From the NCBI GenBank assembly GCA_003574895.1, contig PJFB01000003.1, positions 124,001-188,000 on the forward strand: a stretch of DNA of 64,000 bases, read 5' to 3'. The notes below the pieces were generated by a model, which searched no databases, was not told where the DNA came from, and saw nothing but the letters and a program-made list of their open reading frames with translations. Shown piece by piece: positions 35,207 through 42,384 of this stretch (positions are counted from its first letter, which is position 1; each line of letters opens with the position of its first letter). The translations under genes and the position numbers were made by a program. This DNA comes from Geobacter sp. Lineage in GTDB: Bacteria; Desulfobacterota; Desulfuromonadia; Geobacterales; Pseudopelobacteraceae.

Positions 35207-36994
35207 ATGTCCTTTTCCGGCGACTTGCAACACCTGCCGATTGTCGATGTAATCCAACTGCTCCACTCGACCAGGAAGACCGGTACCCTTTACCTCAAGA
35301 GCCACAAGGGTGAAAGTCAACTGACCTTTAACGACGGCTACTTCGTAAGCGCCAACCATGTGAACAACAGTGTCCGTATCGGCCGGATACTGGTTGAAAT
35401 GAATGTTATTACCCATGAGGAACTGGAGCAGGCGCTGCTTGAGCAGAAAAATGCCGGAGCCAACCGTAAACCGTTGGTCGCGACATTGATTGAAGGGGGA
35501 AAAATCAATAAGGATGATGCCTACAAAGGCCTGGAATCTTTGATTGAGATGACAATCGTAGAAATACTTACCTGGACAAGTGGCGCCTTCACGCTGGATG
35601 TTGACAAGATCGATGTTTCCGACGAATACCGCTATTTTCCGGAAACCCTCAAACAGGACCTGTCAATGAATACGCAGAGTGTCTTGATGGATGCCCTGCG
35701 CATTTATGATGAAAAAAAACGGGACGGCACGTTGAATGACGGTTCGTTATCGGGTGACGAAAACTCGCCGGAACTGCCGCCCGGATCAGGTGAGACCAGT
35801 GATGGCATCACGGCTGACCTCCTGGGCCTGGACGATCTAGACACACTGGAAAAGAGGATCCCTGATGTGTTTACCGGGCTCAGGGACCACTCCCCGGTTA
35901 ATATTCACCGCCAGAATATCGGAAAAAGCCTCGTGGGCTTGCCCCCAGAAGAGCAAGACAAGCTAATCGCCTTCCTGGACAATCTCTCCGCAGCTCCCGC
36001 AACCGTCAGCAGTCTTGGGCATCAAACCAATCTGGCGCTGGCGGTCATCGTCTTCAGCCGGGACGAGGTTGTGAAATATATCTCCACCGTCATCTGCAAA
36101 CAAGAAGGTCTTTTCGTATTTACCACCGATGAGGAAGTGAATCTAGACCATATCATCGACCAAACACTCTCCAAGGGATTGCAGCCGGTCCTGGTCATCG
36201 ATACCCCGAAAGAACTGGGCCCCGGATTTGACAGAGATACCGAGGTCGCCCTGGTGCAGGCAAAACGCGCCAAATATCCTACGCTATCCATATTGCAGCT
36301 TGCCACTCCACAAGATCTGGACACCAGTCTGCATGCGCTGCAAGCGGGAATCAGGGCCGTACTGCCGCGAGCCGGTCAGACAGACGGCAAAGGTTCCTTT
36401 GTCAACGATACGATTGCCTACATGGAGACCTTTCGGTCTTATTTGAAAACCTCTTTTACCGGAACAGATCAGCAGTTTTTACATCAATTCAGGGAGAGCA
36501 TGCTTCAACTTGACACATTGAAAGATGCCCCTGATCTGGTTTTTGTCATCCTGCGTTTCGCATCCCTTCTTTTTGAACGTTCCATTACTTTCATTGTCGG
36601 CAAATCGGAACTGATCGCGGAAAAGGGGATCGGCATAAAATCCGCCAAGGATGCCGGACCTACGGCGGCACTGCTGTATAGAATACCCCTGGGACAGCCG
36701 TCGCTTTTCCAGGATGTGATCAATAGCGGTTCCCTCTATTTCGGCCCCTCTAACGACTCAACCATGGAGGACCATCTTTTCGATAAGATCGATCCCCCAC
36801 TAAACTCCAAAATCCTCCTCTTGCCAATCAAGAGCTTTGGAAGGGTATTCGCCCTTATCTATGCGGATTTCGGCTCAAAAACCGCCACCCCACCAGCCCT
36901 GGAGTTCCTCGACACCCTGTCCAGGCATGCAAGCCTTGTTCTGGACAACGCTTTTTATCGGAAAAAGTTTGAAAAACCGGCCCAACCCCAATAA
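35207..36994 (+). CDS. DUF4388 (PATAN) domain protein with degenerate receiver-like and GAF-like parts
   Basis: The product has 595 residues. The N-terminal DUF4388/PATAN domain (about 1-160) begins MSFSGDLQHLPIVDVIQLLH with TGTLYLKSHKGESQLTFNDG, a pattern found in gliding, motility and signalling proteins of delta-proteobacteria. A middle segment (about 275-390, LALAVIVFSRDEVVKYISTV, then VLVIDTPKELG) looks like a receiver fold without a clear phosphorylation site. The C-terminal part (about 410-585) resembles a GAF-like sensor (IKSFGRVFALIYADFGS). AAAGGATC lies upstream of the ATG. A pilT-like gene follows at 38 bp, so the pair may act together on surface motility. This is inferred. Confidence 0.7.
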   Translation: MSFSGDLQHLPIVDVIQLLHSTRKTGTLYLKSHKGESQLTFNDGYFVSANHVNNSVRIGRILVEMNVITHEELEQALLEQKNAGANRKPLVATLIEGGKINKDDAYKGLESLIEMTIVEILTWTSGAFTLDVDKIDVSDEYRYFPETLKQDLSMNTQSVLMDALRIYDEKKRDGTLNDGSLSGDENSPELPPGSGETSDGITADLLGLDDLDTLEKRIPDVFTGLRDHSPVNIHRQNIGKSLVGLPPEEQDKLIAFLDNLSAAPATVSSLGHQTNLALAVIVFSRDEVVKYISTVICKQEGLFVFTTDEEVNLDHIIDQTLSKGLQPVLVIDTPKELGPGFDRDTEVALVQAKRAKYPTLSILQLATPQDLDTSLHALQAGIRAVLPRAGQTDGKGSFVNDTIAYMETFRSYLKTSFTGTDQQFLHQFRESMLQLDTLKDAPDLVFVILRFASLLFERSITFIVGKSELIAEKGIGIKSAKDAGPTAALLYRIPLGQPSLFQDVINSGSLYFGPSNDSTMEDHLFDKIDPPLNSKILLLPIKSFGRVFALIYADFGSKTATPPALEFLDTLSRHASLVLDNAFYRKKFEKPAQPQ

Positions 36995-37032
36995 AATGGT
37001 GCCACTATCACGCACTCGGAAGGAAAACTTAT

Positions 37033-38103
37033 ATGGACGCAAACATGCTGCATCAAATATTGGATATCGCCTTCCAGAAAAGGGTGTCAGACCTTCACTT
37101 CGAAGTTGACAACCCACCATTTTTTCGCGGCCGAGGGCAGCTCATCCGTGCAAAAATGCCAAACCTGACACCTGCCGACACAGAATTTATCGCCTCCAAG
37201 GTGCTGGCACAAAACAACCGCCAACTGGACAGCAGCCTGAAGGAATTCGATGCCTCTTATTCTCTTCCCAGTGGCGGCCGTTTTCGGGTCAGCATCTTTC
37301 GCCAGCGGGGTCATTTCGGCGTTGTCATGCGTGTAATTCCGCCCCATATCGGAACCTTCCAGGAGTTGAACCTCCCTGCTGTCCTCGGAGAAATCGCCCA
37401 GGCCCCCAACGGCCTCATTCTCGTCACCGGTCCCACCGGAAACGGCAAATCGACTACGTTGGCATCGATGCTCAGGTTTCTCAACGAAAACCACGGCTAC
37501 AACATCATCACCATCGAAGATCCCATAGAATTTCTATTCACTTCCCAGAAAAGCTGCATAATCCAGAGGGAAGTGGGGATCGATACCGACAGTTTCAATG
37601 CGGCCCTCAAGGCGGCATTGCGAATGGACCCAGATGTCATCATGGTCGGTGAAATGCGTGACAAGGAGACCATCGACGCTTGCATAAAAGCTGCGGAAAC
37701 CGGGCATTTGGTTCTGTCCACCCTTCACACCCAAAGCGCTGTTTCCACGATCAACCGCATCATCGGCCATTTCCCACCCGAGGCACAGGAGATTGTCCGG
37801 CAAAGGTTGGCTGACATACTGGTTGCCACGGTTTCCCTGCGACTTATCAAGGACAAATCAGGAGAAAACATCCTGCCGGTCGTGGAAGTGATGCGCACCA
37901 CCACAACTATTCAGGCCTGCATCCGGGAAGGGCGCCTGGACGAGATAGAAAAACATATCGAAAATGGGCAATCCCTCTATCAAATGCAAACCCTGGATCA
38001 ACATTTGCTGCAACTGTTCAAGCAAGACCTGATTTCCATAGAGGATGCAAAAAGGCTTTCCCACTCAATGGATTTTGAGCGCAAACTCATGTTTGATAAT
38101 TAA
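37033..38103 (+). CDS. pilT: PilT-like type IV pilus retraction ATPase
   Basis: This 356-residue secretion ATPase has Walker A GPTGNGKST at residues 133-141, the Asp box in IITIEDPIEFLF, Walker B in DPDVIMVGEMRD, and the His box in GHLVLSTLHTQSAVSTINRI. The C-terminal TIQACIREGR corresponds to the AIRNLIRE motif needed for retraction in PilT. The length fits PilT/PilU. Geobacter genomes carry several PilT homologues, so this may be a paralogue rather than the main motor. It lies between the DUF4388 gene and a response-regulator gene on the same strand, which suggests regulated twitching or pilus retraction. Confidence 0.88.
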   Translation: MDANMLHQILDIAFQKRVSDLHFEVDNPPFFRGRGQLIRAKMPNLTPADTEFIASKVLAQNNRQLDSSLKEFDASYSLPSGGRFRVSIFRQRGHFGVVMRVIPPHIGTFQELNLPAVLGEIAQAPNGLILVTGPTGNGKSTTLASMLRFLNENHGYNIITIEDPIEFLFTSQKSCIIQREVGIDTDSFNAALKAALRMDPDVIMVGEMRDKETIDACIKAAETGHLVLSTLHTQSAVSTINRIIGHFPPEAQEIVRQRLADILVATVSLRLIKDKSGENILPVVEVMRTTTTIQACIREGRLDEIEKHIENGQSLYQMQTLDQHLLQLFKQDLISIEDAKRLSHSMDFERKLMFDN

Positions 38104-38190
38104 GTATGGTTCGAACCTGTTTACTGGTAGGTTAATCAAAGAGATTCACAGGTTCATCTTACAAAATTAAATACACGAGGTTTCAGGTCT

Positions 38191-39147
38191 ATGACGGACT
38201 CGTACCCCAATCCCACGCTTTCCTTTCCCATACTCATTGTGGATGATGACCATCTGTTGCGGCGAATTCTTGAGACAAGCCTAAAAGCGGCCGGATACGA
38301 AGTGGTTGCCGCCGAAAATGGCAAAGATGCATTGGAATTATTCAAAAATCAGTACTTCCCGATTGTCATGACCGACTGGATCATGCCTGAAATGGATGGA
38401 CTGGAATTATGCCGGGCCATCCGCAACGAAGTGACGGACCGCTACACTTTCATAATCCTTCTGACATCCCTGGATTCCAAAAATGACGTAATTGCCGGGC
38501 TCGAATCCGGTGCCGACGAATACCTGGTCAAACCAGTGAATCAGACCGAACTAAAGGCGCGCCTGAAAACCGCGCGGCGGATTCTGGACCTGGAAAACAA
38601 CCTGCAGAAAAGCCTGGAAGAGATTAGAAGCCTTTCTCTGGTGGACCCGGTTACGGGGACATACAACCGAAGGTTCATGGATGATCGCATCAATCAGGAG
38701 ATCAAGAGGGCTTACCGTTATGAGCACTCGCTTGCCCTTATCCTCATAAGCATCAACAACTTTGCTCAGATCAGCGAAACCTGCGGTTATTACAGCGGCG
38801 ACTTGGTTCTGAAGGGATGCGCTGACTGCCTGGTAGAGGCTGTTCGCAAGGATGTGGACTGGCTGGTGCGTTATGGAGACGAAGAGTTCCTGGTCGTGCT
38901 GCCTGAAACGGATGCTGCCGGAGCAATGATCGTTGCCAAGAGATTGAGAATCAGAATTGCCACCATGGCGATCAAGATATACGCCAATGAAATACGGGTA
39001 ACCGCCAGTTTTGGCGTGGCAAGCTTCACTGCCAGCCGGCAGAAATTAGGAGTAACGGCACAACTGCTTCTGGACAAGGCCGATCAATGCCTGCACCAAG
39101 CCAGGGAGGACGGCACCGACTCGATCAAGGGAATCCAGCTCAGCTGA
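38191..39147 (+). CDS. Response regulator with receiver and degenerate GGDEF domain
   Basis: The product has 318 residues. The receiver domain (about 8-128) has the acidic pair in LIVDDDH, phospho-acceptor Asp62 in VMTDWIMPEMDG, and the conserved Lys in YLVKPVN. A GGDEF-fold domain follows (about 155-315, DPVTGTYNRRFMDDRI). The catalytic signature reads YGDEEF (residues 229-233 GDEEF instead of GGEEF), and the upstream metal-binding Asp of the D-x-D-x-F motif is Asn in ISINNF. No RxxD inhibitory site is seen before the signature. It may therefore bind rather than make cyclic di-GMP. It follows pilT by 87 bp. Confidence 0.85.
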   Translation: MTDSYPNPTLSFPILIVDDDHLLRRILETSLKAAGYEVVAAENGKDALELFKNQYFPIVMTDWIMPEMDGLELCRAIRNEVTDRYTFIILLTSLDSKNDVIAGLESGADEYLVKPVNQTELKARLKTARRILDLENNLQKSLEEIRSLSLVDPVTGTYNRRFMDDRINQEIKRAYRYEHSLALILISINNFAQISETCGYYSGDLVLKGCADCLVEAVRKDVDWLVRYGDEEFLVVLPETDAAGAMIVAKRLRIRIATMAIKIYANEIRVTASFGVASFTASRQKLGVTAQLLLDKADQCLHQAREDGTDSIKGIQLS

Positions 39148-39173
39148 TGGCAGCGGCGGCGCGTTCTTAGAGA

Positions 39174-41057
39174 TCAGGCGGCGCACACCAAATCGACCTT
39201 CTTGAAAATGGAAAGGGCATCAAGCTGTTCCTGGCGAAGATCAAGGTCCGCCTCAAGATGCAGGCTATCCATCATGAAACCTACCCGCTCGAAATAGTTG
39301 ATCCCCTCTTGCAGCAATTGCCTGGAAGTGTAACCGCTATCCCGAGTAATATTCGGGCGGCAGACCAGAACTTCATCGGTTTTGTTCATAAGCCACACAG
39401 CGAAGACCGTTTCCTCGCCGCCATCGTTCACCAGGCAGACAAATCCTTCGCATGTCTGCACCAACCTGCCAGCCGGTGCGGCGTGGATCTTGTTGAAGGA
39501 GCGATGAACCTCCATCACATTCCCAACCTCGGCATACGGAACGCCCATGAGGGTCATGTCCGGCTCAAAACACACTTCATCTACACATGCAGGGCAGCCA
39601 AACGGATCCGGAGAGGTATATGAGTTGGAACATGCCACATCCAAAGGCTGCATGGGCATATCCTGCTTGCTGACGCCGGTAATGGGATCCTGCCCCTCTT
39701 CCAGTTTTTGCGGCACGGCAAAGGATGAGCTAATGACTGCACGCGCTTCGGCTAACTGGCGCATCTCCTCCTTAAGTTCGCTGATCTTCTGAATGGCGGC
39801 CTTGCGTTGGGATTGATTCAGTTTTTGCAGACGTTCGATCTCTCCAGAGGCCTTGAGCTTCATTTCGGCAGCGATGGATTCCAGAAGGCGCTTCTCTGCG
39901 TGGAGTGACTCTACCTTCTGATTCAGTGACTTCAACTGGGCTGCAGCATTCTGTTCAAGCGCTTCCATCTCGCGTAGGGCCGAATCGTTCTTGCTGCGCT
40001 CTACACGCAGGGACTCATCGGCATTATTAAGTGCGGCACGCACTGTTTCCACCTCTCTTGATGTCGTCTGCACCGAATCCGATAACTGTTCGTTTTTAGA
40101 GCGTTCGGCATCGAGCTCACTTTCGGTTTTCCGCAGAGCATCCCGCAAGGTCTTGACTTCCTCTGCCAATTCTGCGGCAGTATTATCCTGCATGCTGCGA
40201 AGCCGTGCCAGATCATCCCGCAACCCCGCATTTTCACTTTCCAGCTCAGACATGGCCGTTGCCTGTGTGCGGTATCGCAGGTCGGATTTCTCGCGCAAAG
40301 ATGCCAGTTGGGATTTTAGCCTATCCCGGTCCATCTTAAGGGCAGCAAAGTCCGCAGATCCTTTTTCGAGGGCCAGGGCCATCTTGTCTTCAACAGCACG
40401 CCGTGCCGCCCTTTCCGCATCTAGTTCCTGCTTGGCCACCGCCAGATCCGATTTGAGCGATTCTAATTCCAGTGCCGCATCGCGCGTTGATTCATCCCCG
40501 GATAAAGCCCGTTCGAAGACAGTGGCACCATTGTTTTGATTGGAATCTTGTTCTGGACCTTTGCTTTCCTCGGTTTCAAATATCTGGACCTTTGCGGGAG
40601 ATACACTTGGCACATGCGGTTTATCTTTCTGCCGGGTCGGTACGGAAGGTTCTGCAATCGGTTTGACCACAGCCACCTTTGGAGGTCGCATGACCTTGAT
40701 GTCGCGTATTACGACCTCGCGTACCGCAGGGCTGAACCTGATGTTCACCGGCTCCACGCTAAATCCCATATTTTTCAGAAATGCTTCTGCCTCGCAGACA
40801 AGAGCATCACCATCGACATTTTTACCAGTTGCCTGATCCGGTACATAGATGAAGTTTGATTTCAGTTGGGTGTCGTAGATTGCAGCATAAACACGGCAGG
40901 TATTGTTTTCTCTGGCTGCAAGAATGAAAGCTTCGCACAAATGACCGAAAAAAACGTCATCGTTCGGGCCAGCGCTCTTGGCAGAACGGTGGATGGAGAT
41001 GAGATTGGGTTCATCGATCCGCACATAACTCAGGCTGCGGTCCAGTGAAAAGGCCAT
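39174..41057 (-). CDS. Coiled-coil protein under a GEMM riboswitch
   Basis: The product has 627 residues and no signal peptide. An N-terminal globular domain (about 1-120, MAFSLDRSLSYVRIDEPNLI onward) is followed by a charged linker, then a long coiled coil (about 205-430, repeated ESELDAERSKNEQL-type heptads), then a C-terminal domain (about 460-627) with four cysteines in CSNSYTSPDPFGCPACVDEV-CFEP. The terminal domains look weakly similar to each other (helix EAEAFLKNMGFSVEPVNIRF versus EGINYFERVGFMMDSLHLEA). ATG 41057 is chosen because AAGGGG lies 8 nt upstream. The mRNA leader holds a GEMM aptamer and terminator. A structural or scaffolding role controlled by a cyclic dinucleotide is inferred. 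Function unknown. Confidence 0.75.
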   Translation of the reverse strand: MAFSLDRSLSYVRIDEPNLISIHRSAKSAGPNDDVFFGHLCEAFILAARENNTCRVYAAIYDTQLKSNFIYVPDQATGKNVDGDALVCEAEAFLKNMGFSVEPVNIRFSPAVREVVIRDIKVMRPPKVAVVKPIAEPSVPTRQKDKPHVPSVSPAKVQIFETEESKGPEQDSNQNNGATVFERALSGDESTRDAALELESLKSDLAVAKQELDAERAARRAVEDKMALALEKGSADFAALKMDRDRLKSQLASLREKSDLRYRTQATAMSELESENAGLRDDLARLRSMQDNTAAELAEEVKTLRDALRKTESELDAERSKNEQLSDSVQTTSREVETVRAALNNADESLRVERSKNDSALREMEALEQNAAAQLKSLNQKVESLHAEKRLLESIAAEMKLKASGEIERLQKLNQSQRKAAIQKISELKEEMRQLAEARAVISSSFAVPQKLEEGQDPITGVSKQDMPMQPLDVACSNSYTSPDPFGCPACVDEVCFEPDMTLMGVPYAEVGNVMEVHRSFNKIHAAPAGRLVQTCEGFVCLVNDGGEETVFAVWLMNKTDEVLVCRPNITRDSGYTSRQLLQEGINYFERVGFMMDSLHLEADLDLRQEQLDALSIFKKVDLVCAA

Positions 41058-41114
41058 GGCAAAATCCCCTTTCATTGCCGGCGTACCGGCTCGGGAATGA
41101 CCTTTTCGACGCAC

Positions 41115-41213
41115 AAAACAAACGGGCGCCGAACTGATATTTCGGCACCCGGCTGTCTCAATGAGACCCTAAGCTATCCGCCCCGTCATCACTGACGGTT
41201 TAGTCTTATCGCT
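41115..41213 (-). promoter_or_regulatory. GEMM (cyclic-dinucleotide) riboswitch with terminator
   Basis: Read on the minus strand, the leader contains CUAAACC, a GUCA-GUGA-UGAC stem capped by a GNRA tetraloop, GGGGCGGAUAGC (GEMM consensus GGGACGCAAAGC), UUAGGGUCUC and GAGACAGCCGGGUGCCG (consensus GGUAGCCGGGUUGCC). This is the order and spacing of the GEMM-I fold (aptamer about 41213-41143). A hairpin GGGUGCCGAA / UUCGGCGCCC (41150-41124) overlaps the aptamer's 3' strand and is followed by GUUUGUUUUG, so it can serve as a terminator platform. GEMM-I RNAs sense cyclic di-GMP or 3',3'-cGAMP, and the latter class is common in Geobacter. Which ligand applies here is not settled. Confidence 0.82.
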
Positions 41214-41249
41214 TATCAGATGGTCAAAAATTATGTGGAGTGATTTTAT

Positions 41250-41277
41250 CTTATACCACTTACCAGTTGATTTTCAA
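41250..41277 (-). promoter_or_regulatory. Promoter for the riboswitch-controlled gene
   Basis: On the minus strand, TTGAAA (41277-41272) and TATAAG (41255-41250) are 16 bp apart. Transcription would start about 30 nt before the aptamer, which fits the riboswitch assignment. Confidence 0.5.
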
Positions 41278-41495
41278 GATTATTTTGATATGGTCCACTT
41301 GAACTGACTACGCCATTTAACAGTTCAGACAAATTTCTGTGTGGTCGTTGCCCAATATTTCATTCCCACAAAATAGTAATAGATATTGACATATATTAAT
41401 CCATGATGATAACAGTAAAAATGAATTCATAAATGCTGTTAACATATTAATTTATATTAACTTTGCCAGAGTACAACAATTGGACGGAGAATAGC

Positions 41496-42383
41496 ATGCC
41501 CGGATCAGCAACAATAAATTACCCACTTCAAAGGAGAGTTGCTGCCAAATGCCTATCTTTGGCATGCATGGCACTGTGCCTGGTGATTTGGCCTTTCGGA
41601 GCCAGAACGAGTTTGGCCGCAGCCACTGCTTCGCAAAAGCACATAATCATTGCCGGCTCGGGTACAAACCTCTCCATAACGCGACTTCTTGCAAACGCGT
41701 TCATGCATCTTCACCCGGACATAACAATCGAGATCCCGGAGAGTATCGGTTCCAAAGCAGCAATCCATGCCGTATCCGATGGCGCTATCCCAATCGGACT
41801 CATTTCCAGGCCGCTTGAGGGAAATGAAAAATCTCTCGAACTCATGGTCGTTGAATATGCAAGAACAGCCTTGGTCCTGGGTGTTCACCCGACCGTGCCT
41901 GACGACAATATATCATACAAAGATCTTCTCGATATTTACCGCGGCAAAAAGAATCGCTGGAAAGACGGCAGAGAAATTATTGTGCTTACCAGAGAGCCTG
42001 GAGAGAGCTCCATCGATCTGTTGGCCAGGGAAATACCGGGATTCGCGAAGGTATATAATGCCAGCCAGAAAGCGGAATTATGGTCTACGCTGCGAAAAGA
42101 TCAGGTTATGAATCAGACACTGGCAAAAACACCCTATGCCATCGGGATTTCGGACCTGGGGACCATGACAATAGAGCATTTAAATATCAAACCGCTCAGA
42201 ATTAACGGCACCGTTCCATCACCCAAAAACATAAAAAACGGCACTTACAAGCTCGTAAAAACACTCTCACTCATTTACAAGAAAAACAATTTACCTGCTC
42301 CAGCCAAACTGTTCATAGATTTCGTGCAGTCCCCGAACGCCACCAAGCTGTTGATAGCCAACGGGTTTGCTTCCGGAAAATGA
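41496..42383 (+). CDS. PstS-like periplasmic substrate-binding protein
   Basis: This 295-residue exported protein has a signal peptide (CLSLACMALCLVIWPFGART, cleavage near SLAAA). The mature part is a type 2 periplasmic binding fold of the PstS/PBP-like kind: HIIIAGSGTNLSITRLLANA, SIGSKAAIHAVSDGAIPIGL, YKDLLDIYRGKKNRWKDGRE and GISDLGTMTIE. ATG 41496 has GGAG upstream. An in-frame start at 41463 is possible. No permease gene is adjacent. A membrane hybrid kinase begins one base after the stop, so this protein is probably a ligand-binding partner for that sensor rather than part of a transporter. This is inferred from context. Confidence 0.82.
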   Translation: MPGSATINYPLQRRVAAKCLSLACMALCLVIWPFGARTSLAAATASQKHIIIAGSGTNLSITRLLANAFMHLHPDITIEIPESIGSKAAIHAVSDGAIPIGLISRPLEGNEKSLELMVVEYARTALVLGVHPTVPDDNISYKDLLDIYRGKKNRWKDGREIIVLTREPGESSIDLLAREIPGFAKVYNASQKAELWSTLRKDQVMNQTLAKTPYAIGISDLGTMTIEHLNIKPLRINGTVPSPKNIKNGTYKLVKTLSLIYKKNNLPAPAKLFIDFVQSPNATKLLIANGFASGK

Positions 42384-42384
42384 T

